Notes under the pieces: model-generated
The model's input: the letters and a program-made list of their open reading frames with translations, nothing else
The model's database searches: none
Told to the model about the DNA's origin: nothing
Made by a program: the position numbers and the translations under genes
Shown: piece by piece, positions 1 through 7,330 of the stretch
How positions within the stretch are numbered: position 1 is the first letter of the stretch
Layout of the letters: the number at the start of each line of letters is the position of its first letter
Assembly (NCBI GenBank): GCA_937983055.1
Contig: CALJLA010000268.1
Location: 1-14,827, forward strand
Source: an uncultured Pseudomonadota bacterium
GTDB lineage: Bacteria > Pseudomonadota > Gammaproteobacteria > Burkholderiales > Eutrophovitaceae
Direction of reading: 5' to 3'
DNA: 14,827 nt

Positions 1-1223
1 GGGTGTCGAGGCCCGGCGACGTGCCCGGCGTTATTCGCGAGGCAATGCGCGCGATGCGCTGCCGGCGGCCGCGGCCGGCGTACATCGAAATGCCGCTGGA
101 CGTGCAAAGCGGGGAAGAGGAAGTTCGGCTGCTTCCGCCGGAAACATTTGCCCGGCCGGCGGGCGATCCCGCGGCGATCGAACGCGCGGCACAGGCGCTG
201 CGCAGCGCGCAGCGGCCGTTCATCTTTGCCGGCGGGGGCGTGGAGATCGCGGGCGCGAGCGATGCGCTGGCGCAGGTGGCGGAACGGCTCGGCGCGCCGG
301 TGGTGACCGGCATGTTCGGGCGTGGCGCCCTCTCGGACCGCCACCCGCTGGCGCTGGGCGACGGCTGGGGGCGGCTCGACCTGCACCAGGACCTGCTGCG
401 GCAGGCGGACCTGGCGCTGGTGGTGGGCGCGCGCATCGATGTCGTATCCGACGCCAACCTCGGCGCGGGTTTTCCGCAGCGGATCGTGCAGATCGACATC
501 GATCCGCTGGTGATCGGGCAGCGCCGCGCGGTCGAAGCCGGCGTTGTCGGCGACGCCGGGCTGGTGCTGGCGGCACTGGCCGAACAGCTGCCGGCGAAGC
601 GCAAGGCCTGCTGGCTGGATGTCGCCGACTGCCGCAAGCGCAAGCGCGAGACCCTTGCCCGGCTGGCGGGACCGGTGCTGCCGCTGATAGAAGACCTGCG
701 CTCGGCGCTGCCGGAGGATGCGATCGTGGTGGACGACCTTACCCTGGTCGGTTACTGGATGCCGGTCATCTTCGACACATACCGGCCGCGCACCCTGATC
801 CACCCCGGCACCTACGGCACGCTCGGCTATTCGCTGCCGGCGGCGATCGGGGCGCGGCTTGCGTGTCCGGGACAGCCGGTGGTCGCGATCTGCGGCGACG
901 GCGGATTCCTGTTCACGGCACAGGAACTGGCTACCGCGCGGGCGCTGAATCTGGACCTGGTGGTGCTGCTGTTCAACGATGAGGCCTTTGGTGCGATCGC
1001 CACCTACCAGGACCGATTGTTCGGCGGCCGGCGCATCGGCTCGGCGCTGTCGAATCCCGACTTCGTGAAGCTGGGCGAGGCGTTTGGCGTGAACAGCGTG
1101 CGTATCGACCCGGCAGAAGTCGGCACCGCGGTGCGTCGTGCAATCGAGCGCGGCGGCATCTGGCTGATCGAGGTGCCGTTCGCGCCGGAAGGCTCGGACA
1201 ACCGTGTGCCGTGGATGCCTTGA
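1..1223 (+). CDS. Thiamine-pyrophosphate-dependent enzyme, acetolactate-synthase-like (5' partial)
   Basis: This is the 3' part of a TPP enzyme of the acetolactate synthase / benzoylformate decarboxylase superfamily; the N-terminal pyrimidine-binding domain with the catalytic Glu lies mostly left of the window. The frame is open from base 3 and gives about 406 residues. Visible residues 1-35 resemble the end of the N-terminal domain (RPGDVPGVIREAM, then YIEMPLDV). Residues about 55-190 are the central Rossmann-like domain. Residues about 225-380 are the C-terminal PP domain, with the Mg/TPP motif G298-D299-G300 and N325 (GDG, about 24 residues, then N). The GTG at base 3 is probably an internal Val codon. 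The family carboligates or decarboxylates 2-oxo acids in the cytoplasm; the exact substrate cannot be read from this half. No regulatory subunit gene follows, so a catabolic or orphan member is as likely as a biosynthetic IlvB. Family assignment is secure, substrate is not. Confidence 0.9.
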   Translation, partial: VSRPGDVPGVIREAMRAMRCRRPRPAYIEMPLDVQSGEEEVRLLPPETFARPAGDPAAIERAAQALRSAQRPFIFAGGGVEIAGASDALAQVAERLGAPVVTGMFGRGALSDRHPLALGDGWGRLDLHQDLLRQADLALVVGARIDVVSDANLGAGFPQRIVQIDIDPLVIGQRRAVEAGVVGDAGLVLAALAEQLPAKRKACWLDVADCRKRKRETLARLAGPVLPLIEDLRSALPEDAIVVDDLTLVGYWMPVIFDTYRPRTLIHPGTYGTLGYSLPAAIGARLACPGQPVVAICGDGGFLFTAQELATARALNLDLVVLLFNDEAFGAIATYQDRLFGGRRIGSALSNPDFVKLGEAFGVNSVRIDPAEVGTAVRRAIERGGIWLIEVPFAPEGSDNRVPWMP

Positions 1224-1256
1224 TTAACCGGGAGCGAGGCGCAAGGGGCAAAGCGC

Positions 1257-1288
1257 GTGACTAGGTGATTGGGTGATTCCGTAACTGC
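1257..1288. repeat. Short tandem repeat, 8-bp period, 4 degenerate units
   Basis: Four consecutive octamers read GTGACTAG, GTGATTGG, GTGATTCC and GTAACTGC. The 8-bp register is unbroken and each unit starts with GT(G/A)A. The repeat begins 33 bp after the stop codon of the TPP enzyme. I see no coding function; it is one of three unrelated tandem repeats in this spacer. Confidence 0.7.
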
Positions 1289-1332
1289 GAGGCACGTTGA
1301 ATGAATGATCTTTCGCCCGGCAATTTGCTTTT

Positions 1333-1359
1333 CCTTCGTGTCCTCCGCGTCCTTCGCGG
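1333..1359. repeat. Short tandem repeat, 9-bp period, 3 units
   Basis: Three nonamers read CCTTCGTGT, CCTCCGCGT and CCTTCGCGG, followed by TGAA. On the other strand this reads TTCA followed by CCGCGAAGG-type units, a pattern I recall from intergenic regions of many environmental proteobacteria and planctomycetes, where it creates spurious AKDAEDTKE-like translations. That recollection is not checked here. Confidence 0.7.
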
Positions 1360-1382
1360 TGAACGTCGCCTTGCGCTTCTCC

Positions 1383-1412
1383 GAGCACCGAGCACTGCGC
1401 ACCGAGCACTGA
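1383..1412. repeat. Short tandem repeat, 7-bp period, 4 units
   Basis: Four heptamers read GAGCACC, GAGCACT, GCGCACC and GAGCACT, followed by GA. The array ends 10 bp before the presumed start of the first chromate-transporter gene, which therefore has no ribosome binding site outside the repeat zone. Confidence 0.75.
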
Positions 1413-1422
1413 TCCTCCACCC

Positions 1423-2028
1423 ATGCCTGGCGATGTGACTGACGAAATCGAAGCGCCGTCCCGGCCCGAGTCGCCGCGGGCGCTGTTCGTGGCATTCACC
1501 GGGCTCGCCCTGCAGGGCTTCGGCGGCGTGCTGGCGGTGGCGCAGCGGGTGCTGTGCGAGGAGCGGCGCTGGCTGACCCGGGAGCAGTTCGTCGAGATTC
1601 TGTCGATCGGCCAGGTGCTGCCGGGACCGAATGTGTGCAACGTGGCGCTGATGGTGGGCGACCGATTCTTCGGCTGGCGCGGTGCTCTCGCGGCGCTCGC
1701 GGGCATGATGGCGGTGCCGCTGGCGATCGTGCTGGTGGTGGCGGCCGCATATGCGCAGTTTGCCTACCTGCCGGCGGTTGCCGGGGCGCTGAAGGGCATG
1801 GGCGCGGTGGCTGCCGGAATGATCGTCGGCACCGCGCTGAAGCTGGCGGGGACCCTGCGCAGCAATCCGCTCGGCGTGCGGGTGGGTGCCGGATTCGCCC
1901 TGCTCGCTTTTGGCGCGGTGGCGCTGCTGCGCTGGCCGCTGGTGTGGGTGCTGCTGGCGCTGGGCTGCGTTGCCTGCGGGCTGGCCTGGCTGCGCCTCGC
2001 GCCGGCGCACGCGGGAGGCAAGGGCTAG
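1423..2028 (+). CDS. Chromate transporter family, N-terminal half (short-chain CHR)
   Basis: A 201-aa membrane protein of the CHR (ChrA) family corresponding to one half of a full-length transporter. Residues about 20-40 carry the family's LQGFGGVLA-type segment and residues 67-70 the PGPN motif after a conserved Gln. Hydrophobic stretches at about 88-112, 118-140 and 150-190 are consistent with several inner-membrane helices. Short-chain CHR proteins are encoded as adjacent pairs thought to act together in anion (chromate) export; this gene and the next form such a pair. The start is uncertain: the ATG at 1423 has no Shine-Dalgarno sequence and the GTG at 1435 is an in-frame alternative. The 7-bp repeat array lies immediately upstream. 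The family is clear; that chromate is the physiological substrate is inferred only from the family. Confidence 0.88.
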   Translation: MPGDVTDEIEAPSRPESPRALFVAFTGLALQGFGGVLAVAQRVLCEERRWLTREQFVEILSIGQVLPGPNVCNVALMVGDRFFGWRGALAALAGMMAVPLAIVLVVAAAYAQFAYLPAVAGALKGMGAVAAGMIVGTALKLAGTLRSNPLGVRVGAGFALLAFGAVALLRWPLVWVLLALGCVACGLAWLRLAPAHAGGKG

Positions 2029-2552
2029 TGTCGCCGGCCGAGTGGCTGGCGCTGTTCGGCCATTTTCTGCTGCTGTCGCTGCTGGCGATCGGCGGCGCGA
2101 TCACGGTGGCGCCTGACATGCACCGGGTGCTGGTCGGCGAGATGGGGTTGATCGACGATGCGCAGTTTTCCGCCTCGATCGCCATCGCACAGGCATCACC
2201 CGGGCCGAACGTGCTGTTCGTCGCGGTGATGGGCTACCAGGCGGCGGGGTTGGCCGGCGCCGCCGTGACCCTGGTGGGCATCATGCTGCCGTCGACCACG
2301 CTGGCGCTGGCCGCGGCGCGCTGGGGCAATGCACGCCGCGACTGGCGACCGGTGCAGGCGTTCAAGGCCGGCATGGCGCCGCTGGTCCTCGGACTCCTGT
2401 TCGCCACCGGCTGGATACTCGTGGGCGAAACGCCCGGCTGGCCGCTGGTGCTGCTGACTGCGGCGACGGCGCTGCTGGTGTGGAGAACGCGCATCCATCT
2501 GCTGGCGCTGATTGGCGCCGGCGCGGTGATTGGCGCGATGGGCTGGCTGTAA
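2028..2552 (+). CDS. Chromate transporter family, C-terminal half (short-chain CHR)
   Basis: A 174-aa membrane protein, the partner of the preceding gene. It repeats the family pattern: FGHFLLLSLLAIGGA near the N-terminus, then SPGPN with P58-G59-P60-N61, followed by hydrophobic helices to the C-terminus. The GTG start at 2028 shares its G with the TAG stop of the first half (TAGTG), so translation is probably coupled. GGGAGG at 2013-2018 lies 9 nt upstream of the GTG and decides this start. The two halves would assemble in the inner membrane as a heteromeric equivalent of full-length ChrA. A recent frameshift of a fused gene is less likely because the junction has a proper ribosome binding site and start codon. 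Confidence 0.87.
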   Translation: MSPAEWLALFGHFLLLSLLAIGGAITVAPDMHRVLVGEMGLIDDAQFSASIAIAQASPGPNVLFVAVMGYQAAGLAGAAVTLVGIMLPSTTLALAAARWGNARRDWRPVQAFKAGMAPLVLGLLFATGWILVGETPGWPLVLLTAATALLVWRTRIHLLALIGAGAVIGAMGWL

Positions 2553-2723
2553 CTGAAGAAGGCGCCGTGGCCGGGGGCTGCGTCGCGACAGCGCGACCCG
2601 GCGCTTGGTGCCGTGGGCTGCAAACCTGCCCGCTTCACCCCCACGATGGATCTCTCCCGCGCGGCGCTTCAATGGATTGTGCGCGACCGGTTCCTGTTGC
2701 TGGATGCCCGTACAGGCATGGCT

Positions 2724-2729
2724 TATAGT
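2724..2729 (+). promoter_or_regulatory. Putative -10 element of a leaderless helicase transcript
   Basis: TATAGT (5 of 6 matches to TATAAT) lies 7 bp before the helicase ATG at 2737, so transcription would start at or next to the A of the start codon. No Shine-Dalgarno sequence precedes the ATG, which fits a leaderless mRNA. The -35 side is weak: TGGATG at 2701-2706 with a 17-bp spacer matches 3 of 6. Confidence 0.35.
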
Positions 2730-2736
2730 TCCGCGC

Positions 2737-4827
2737 ATGGCTACCGCGACCGTATTCAACCGCCTCAACCCCGCGCAGCGGGCTGCCGCGCGCTTCGGGC
2801 AGCGGGACGAGAGCGGCGACTTCCGGGCGGGACCGTTGCTGATCATCGCCGGGGCCGGCACCGGCAAGACCAATGCGCTCGCGCACCGGGTTGCGCACCT
2901 GGTGCTGGAAGGCGTGCGCCCCGAGCGCATTCTGCTGCTCACTTTCACTCGCCGTGCGGCGCAGGAGATGACCCGCCGCGCGCAGCAGATCGTCGCCGCC
3001 GCGCTCGGTGCCCGGGCCGGCGAACAGGGGCTGGCGGATGCGCCGGCGGTCAGGCTGCCATGGTCGGGCACCTTTCACTCGATCGCCAACCGGTTGATTC
3101 GCCGCCACGCCGCCCGGGTCGGGCTCGACCCGAATTTCAGCGTGCTCGACCGTGGCGATGCTGCCGACCTGATGGACGTGGTGCGGCACGATCTCGGGTT
3201 CTCGCGTGCCGAGCAGCGCTTTCCGCGGAAGGACACCTGCCTCGCGATCTATTCCCACCGGGTAAACACCCAGAGGCCGCTGGCGGATACCCTGGCGTCG
3301 CAGTACCCCTGGTGCGCGCAGTGGGCGGAAGAGCTGGCGCGGCTGTTTCGCGCCTATGTCGAGCGCAAGCTGGCGAACCAGGCGCTGGATTACGACGATC
3401 TGCTGCTGTACTGGCAGGCGATGGCCCAGGAGGCGATGCTCGCGGAAGAAATGAGCCGCCAGTTCGACCATATCCTGGTCGACGAATACCAGGACACCAA
3501 TGCACTGCAGGCGGAGATCCTGCTGCGGCTGCGGCCCTCGGGCGCGGGCGTCACCGTGGTCGGCGACGATGCGCAGTCGATCTATTCCTTCCGTGCCGCC
3601 ACCGTGGAGAACATACTCGGCTTTCCGGCGCAGTACACGCCGCAGGCCGCGGTAGTGACGCTCGAGCAGAACTACCGCTCCACGCAGGCGGTGCTGGACG
3701 CGGCCAATGCGCTGATTGCCGAAAGCAGCCGCCAGTACCGCAAAGAGCTGCGCGCTGCGCACGGTCACGGCGAGCGCCCGCGCTATGTCGCCGTGGCGGA
3801 CGACCAGGCGCAGGCCGATTACGTGGTAACCCGGGTGCTGGCCGCGCGCGAGCGCGGCATCGCGCTCAAGCGCCAGGCGGTGCTGTTCAGAAGCTCGCAT
3901 CACAGCGACGTGCTCGAGCTGGAGCTGGTCCGGCGCAATATCCCGTATGTGAAGTACGGCGGGCTCAAGTTTCTCGAGGCGGCGCACGTCAAGGACCTGC
4001 TGGCGCTGCTGCGCTGGGCCGACAATCCGAAGAACCGGGTCAGCGCGTTCCGCACGCTGCAGCTCATGCCGGGCATGGGGCCGGCGAACGCGGAGCGCTG
4101 CTATCTGCATTTCGAGTCTGCCGGACACGACTGGCGCGCGCTGGCGGCTTTCGTGCCGCCGGCCGCAGCGCGTGAGACGTGGGGCGAATTTGCCGCGCTG
4201 ATGGACACCCTGTCGCGGCCTGAGGGGTCTTGGCAGGGGCAGGTCGGGCGCGCGCGCGAGTGGTACCTGCCGCAGCTCGAACGCATCTACGAATCGGCCG
4301 AGGTGCGCGCCGGCGATCTGCATCAGCTCGAACGCATCGCCCAGCAGTTCGCCACCCGCGAGCAGTTCCTGACCGAGCTGGCGCTCGATCCGCCGCAGGC
4401 GACCGGCGACCTGTCGGGCGCGCCGCTGCTGGATGAGGACTACCTGGTGCTGTCGACCATCCACTCGGCGAAGGGCCAGGAATGGGAGTGCGTGCATCTT
4501 CTCAACGTCGCCGATGGCAACTTTCCTTCGGAATTCTCCACCGGCCGCGCGGACCTCGTGGAGGAAGAGCGCCGCCTGCTCTACGTCGCGATGACGCGCG
4601 CGAAACAGGAACTCAGCCTGATTGCGCCGCTGCGCTACTACGTCACCCAGCAGTCCCGTCGCGGCGACGCGCATGTGTATGGCGCCCGAAGCAGGTTTCT
4701 GACGCCGGCGGTGATGGCGCGGCTGGAGCAGACGGCCTGGCCGCCGTCGGGGGAGGCGGGCGTCTCGGCTGCGCCAGCCGGGGCCGCAGTCGATGTCGCC
4801 TCCAGGCTGCGATCGATGTGGGAGTGA
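2737..4827 (+). CDS. UvrD/Rep/PcrA-like superfamily I ATP-dependent DNA helicase
   Basis: A 696-aa 3'-5' type SF1A helicase. Motif I (Walker A) is AGAGTGKT at residues 38-45; motif Ia is LLTFTRRAAQEM; motif II (Walker B) is D249-E-Y-Q-D-T254; motif III is GDDAQSIYSFRA from G276; motif IV is LEQNYRS; motif V is STIHSAKGQEW at 573-583; motif VI is YVAMTRAK at 616-623. All catalytic residues are present, so it should be an active ATPase that unwinds or translocates on single-stranded DNA in the cytoplasm. It looks like the group of about 700-aa helicases distinct from canonical UvrD and Rep, so I give no symbol. The frame is open upstream to 2605, but homology begins at MATATVFNRLNPAQ and the -10-like box lies inside that upstream part, so I take ATG 2737. 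It converges with gshA. Confidence 0.93.
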   Translation: MATATVFNRLNPAQRAAARFGQRDESGDFRAGPLLIIAGAGTGKTNALAHRVAHLVLEGVRPERILLLTFTRRAAQEMTRRAQQIVAAALGARAGEQGLADAPAVRLPWSGTFHSIANRLIRRHAARVGLDPNFSVLDRGDAADLMDVVRHDLGFSRAEQRFPRKDTCLAIYSHRVNTQRPLADTLASQYPWCAQWAEELARLFRAYVERKLANQALDYDDLLLYWQAMAQEAMLAEEMSRQFDHILVDEYQDTNALQAEILLRLRPSGAGVTVVGDDAQSIYSFRAATVENILGFPAQYTPQAAVVTLEQNYRSTQAVLDAANALIAESSRQYRKELRAAHGHGERPRYVAVADDQAQADYVVTRVLAARERGIALKRQAVLFRSSHHSDVLELELVRRNIPYVKYGGLKFLEAAHVKDLLALLRWADNPKNRVSAFRTLQLMPGMGPANAERCYLHFESAGHDWRALAAFVPPAAARETWGEFAALMDTLSRPEGSWQGQVGRAREWYLPQLERIYESAEVRAGDLHQLERIAQQFATREQFLTELALDPPQATGDLSGAPLLDEDYLVLSTIHSAKGQEWECVHLLNVADGNFPSEFSTGRADLVEEERRLLYVAMTRAKQELSLIAPLRYYVTQQSRRGDAHVYGARSRFLTPAVMARLEQTAWPPSGEAGVSAAPAGAAVDVASRLRSMWE

Positions 4828-4851
4828 GTCGCCTGCGCGCGTCGGCGGGCG

Positions 4852-4875
4852 AGCGTTGCCATCTGCAGGAACGCT
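4852..4875. terminator. Weak hairpin between convergent genes
   Basis: AGCGTT (4852-4857) and AACGCT (4870-4875) form a 6-bp perfect inverted repeat with a 12-nt loop in the 58-bp gap between the helicase and gshA stop codons. There is no T-run on either side, so a classical intrinsic terminator is not supported; it is only the best candidate in this gap. Confidence 0.2.
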
Positions 4876-4885
4876 GCCGGGGCGC

Positions 4886-6451
4886 TCAGCGGCCGGGGAA
4901 GAGTTCCTGCCCGATGTACTGCTGGCGATAGGTTTCGAACGGAATCGTATCGCTCGTCTCGATCTGCGCCTGGCGCGTGGCGGACTCCACCGCCATCCGT
5001 GCGAATCGGGCGGCGACCTCGGGCGAAAGCGGCCGGTCGAGCAGTTGCCGGCGGTGTGCGGCTGACCGTGCCAGCGCAAAGTCGGTGAACGAGTCATCGT
5101 GATGCTCGGCCATGTCGCGCAGAATGCGCGCCGACGGCGTGCGCGACGGGTCCCTCAGGTCGGCGCCGGCGCTGCTCAGCAGGCCCGCGTAGGCGCTGCC
5201 GCCGTGAGCGGCATCCAGGCGCGCGGCCACCGGTTCGAACTCTTCCAGCAGGCGCAGGCCCCATTCGCCCGGAGCGCGCATCTCGTCGCCGTGCGCGAGG
5301 CGCAGCTCCGGATCGCGCCCGTAGTCGGCTACCAGGTGCTGGTTGTGATGAATGGCCAACGATTCTCGCGGCGAGTCGGGCTCGCTCGGCGACAGCAGGC
5401 AATGCAGCAGGAAGATATCCAGAAAGCGGATGGTGTCGTGGCCGATGCCGATGTTCAGGTACGGATCCAGGTCCATCGCGCGCACCTCGACGTACTCCAC
5501 TCCACGCTCGTTCATCGCGCGCAGCGGGCGTTCGCCGGGCTTGATGCGCCGTTTCGCCCGAATCGTGCTGTAGAACTCGTTCTCGATCTGCAGCAGGCTG
5601 GTCGATAGCTGGCGGTAGTCGTCGCCGTTACGGATGCCGATCCGGGCATAAGGCGCGTACGGCTCGGTAAGCGCCCGCGACAGCGACTGCGAGTATTCGG
5701 CGAGGCTGTTGTAGCTGACCGGCAGCGATGCCTGAACGTCGCTCTGGTACCCAAGCGGTCCCATTCGCAGCGAAGTGGCGTGCGGCAGGTAGAGCACGCC
5801 GGGCCTGAGCGGCTGCAGCCGGTGAACACGATCTTCGACGAAACTGCCGCACACCGCCGGAGATGCGCCGAAGAGGTACAGCAGCAGCCAGCTGTGGCGG
5901 CGGAAATTTCGGATCAGCGCGAAGTAGGAGTCGTTCTGAAATTCCTGCAGCGATCCGGCGGCGGCGTCGGCGCGATGCAGCGCCGGCCACGCCTCGTCGG
6001 GCATGGAGAAATTGTAATGGATGCCGGAAATGGTCTGCATGCGCCGGCCATAGCGGTGGGCCAGCCCGATCCGGTACACGCGCTTTGCCATGCCCACATT
6101 GGAGCGGCCGAAGCGGCCGATCGGTATCGCCTGGTCGTCCGGCAGGCCGCAAGGCATGCTGGTGCACCACAGCAGCTCGTCGCCGATGCTGCGGTGGACG
6201 AACTGGTGGATCTCGGTGAGCTGCGTCAGGCAGCCGCCGATGTCGTGATGCACGCCGGTAATCAACTCGAGCTGCGATTCGCTGAAATCGGTGGTGATGT
6301 GCGGGTGAGTCAGCGCCGAACCCAGCGCGGACGGGTGCGGCTTGTCGGAGAGCATGCCGTCCGGAGTGACGCGCAGGCTCTCCTTTTCGATGCCGCGGCG
6401 GATGCCCCTCAGCATCTCCGGCGACAGCGCTTCGAGTCGTGTGTCGAACAT
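4886..6451 (-). CDS. gshA: Glutamate-cysteine ligase (gamma-glutamylcysteine synthetase)
   Basis: It catalyses the first, ATP-dependent step of glutathione synthesis, joining L-glutamate to L-cysteine through the gamma-carboxyl in the cytoplasm. The product is 521 aa, close to the 518 aa of E. coli GshA. GIEKESLRV (residues 20-28, with E22 and E24) is the family's N-terminal metal/substrate motif, and DFSESQLELIT (55-65) is a second signature. ISGIHYNFS and the IGIRNGDDY segment further on are also typical. The start ATG at 6451-6449 is chosen because MFDTRLEALSPEMLRGI matches the family N-terminus; the open frame upstream to 6658 shows no homology. No good Shine-Dalgarno sequence is visible. 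The gene is divergent from the small Cys/His protein at 6618, with 166 bp between starts. No gshB lies in the window. Confidence 0.95.
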   Translation of the reverse strand: MFDTRLEALSPEMLRGIRRGIEKESLRVTPDGMLSDKPHPSALGSALTHPHITTDFSESQLELITGVHHDIGGCLTQLTEIHQFVHRSIGDELLWCTSMPCGLPDDQAIPIGRFGRSNVGMAKRVYRIGLAHRYGRRMQTISGIHYNFSMPDEAWPALHRADAAAGSLQEFQNDSYFALIRNFRRHSWLLLYLFGASPAVCGSFVEDRVHRLQPLRPGVLYLPHATSLRMGPLGYQSDVQASLPVSYNSLAEYSQSLSRALTEPYAPYARIGIRNGDDYRQLSTSLLQIENEFYSTIRAKRRIKPGERPLRAMNERGVEYVEVRAMDLDPYLNIGIGHDTIRFLDIFLLHCLLSPSEPDSPRESLAIHHNQHLVADYGRDPELRLAHGDEMRAPGEWGLRLLEEFEPVAARLDAAHGGSAYAGLLSSAGADLRDPSRTPSARILRDMAEHHDDSFTDFALARSAAHRRQLLDRPLSPEVAARFARMAVESATRQAQIETSDTIPFETYRQQYIGQELFPGR

Positions 6452-6515
6452 TGTTATTGGCGTTCTGAACGGTGTATTCGATGGGTGGGTCGCGCGTCTT
6501 TCCGCCCGACCCGCT

Positions 6516-6545
6516 TTGCCCTGGCGCACGCGGTGCGAACATAAT
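6516..6545 (+). promoter_or_regulatory. Putative sigma-70 promoter for the 6618 gene
   Basis: TTGCCC (6516-6521, 4 of 6) is separated by 18 bp from CATAAT (6540-6545, 5 of 6) in the spacer between divergent gshA and the 6618 gene. The predicted transcription start is near 6552, upstream of both candidate ATGs at 6579 and 6618. Confidence 0.4.
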
Positions 6546-6617
6546 GTCGCCGGAGCCGTCCGCCGAAGCCGGGCGGCCATGATACCCGCACCCCGATACG
6601 TCCGCGGCAACACGACC

Positions 6618-7121
6618 ATGGCCCTTGCAAGCCAGCGCGATGATGACATACCCGGCAACGGCGAGCCGCCGCTCGGCCGCTGCCCGTTTTGCGGGCAGGC
6701 TGCCGGCGAATGCGATCACCTGGTGGCGGCAATCGACCGCAGCTTCGCCGAGGTCATTGGCGGCGCGCTGTTCGCGCAGTCCGGGCAGGTACTGGAGATG
6801 ATGGCGAGACTGGTTTGCGTCGAGCCCGAAACGCTCGAGCAGATCGGCGCCGGACCGGCGCTCGAGCATGTGGCCAGCATTGTCGCCAACGACATCGAGC
6901 TGGGCGAAAGCCCGGGCGAGGCGGTCGCGGCGAACGCGCTGCCGATCATGGCAGCCCTGAGTTACATGCTTCAGGAAGACGGCGAGGTGCTGCTGACCGA
7001 AAGCGAGGAAGGTCCGGGCGAGGTGCCTTCGTACGAAAACCTCTGGGCGTCGGCGCCGGAAGCCGTTGTCGAGCGTCTGGTCGAGCGGCTGCAGGAACTG
7101 GTGAACGAAGTCGAGAAATGA
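6618..7121 (+). CDS. Uncharacterised acidic protein with N-terminal Cys/His cluster
   Basis: I do not recognise a named family. The 167-aa product has a likely metal-binding knot near the N-terminus: C22-P-F-C25, then C32-D-H34 (CxxC, six residues, CxH). The remainder is acidic, predicted mostly helical, with Glu-rich segments (TESEEGPGE) and a C-terminal amphipathic helix (VVERLVERLQELVNEVEK). There is no signal peptide or membrane segment, so it is probably cytoplasmic. The alternative in-frame ATG at 6579 would add 13 residues (MIPAPRYVRGNTT); neither start has a clear Shine-Dalgarno sequence and I prefer 6618 only weakly. It is transcribed away from gshA and overlaps a possible 38-aa ORF by ATGA. 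Function is unknown; zinc binding is an inference from the four ligand-type residues. Confidence 0.75.
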   Translation: MALASQRDDDIPGNGEPPLGRCPFCGQAAGECDHLVAAIDRSFAEVIGGALFAQSGQVLEMMARLVCVEPETLEQIGAGPALEHVASIVANDIELGESPGEAVAANALPIMAALSYMLQEDGEVLLTESEEGPGEVPSYENLWASAPEAVVERLVERLQELVNEVEK

Positions 7122-7234
7122 AGGCAAGCGAGGCATCCGGCCAGGCGGCAGGAGCAGCGGCAGTCGCCCAAGGCAACCACGTGCCGGCGAAGACAACGCT
7201 TCGACCCGATCATCCCCCGCGCCCGTTACAGTGA
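7118..7234 (+). CDS. Possible 38-aa ORF overlapping the preceding stop
   Basis: ATG at 7118 overlaps the TGA of the preceding gene (ATGA) and opens a 38-codon frame beginning MKASEASGQAAG and ending in a Pro-rich tail, RPDHPPRPLQ. It is rich in Ala and has no recognisable domain. Support is limited to the 4-bp overlap, which could be translationally coupled, and an uninterrupted frame. No independent ribosome binding site is convincing, and chance is a real possibility in high-GC DNA. Confidence 0.25.
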   Translation: MKASEASGQAAGAAAVAQGNHVPAKTTLRPDHPPRPLQ

Positions 7235-7265
7235 GCGCATTGGATTCGCGGTGGCGGGCTGCGCG

Positions 7266-7294
7266 TCGAGAATCTGGCGGACGGCCGGTACAAT
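7266..7294 (+). promoter_or_regulatory. Putative sigma-70 promoter for the amidohydrolase gene
   Basis: TCGAGA (7266-7271, 4 of 6) and TACAAT (7289-7294, 5 of 6) are separated by 17 bp. The predicted start of transcription is near 7301, about 30 nt before the ATG at 7331, leaving room for the GGGGAG ribosome binding site at 7317-7322. The -10 lies between GCCGG (7284-7288) and CCGGC (7296-7300). Confidence 0.45.
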
Positions 7295-7330
7295 GCCGGC
7301 ATTGCGATGCAGCGGCGGGGAGAGAAACGC

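Noticed and set aside
2582..2597. GTCGCG/CGCGAC hairpin after the chromate transporter pair as a terminator
   Set aside because: Only 6 bp with no T-run. Such stems are common at this base composition.
2635..5097. Very long antisense open frame (820 codons, minus strand) across the helicase gene
   Set aside because: The plus strand encodes all SF1 helicase motifs in order. The antisense frame is an artefact of high GC and wobble bias and has no recognisable domain.
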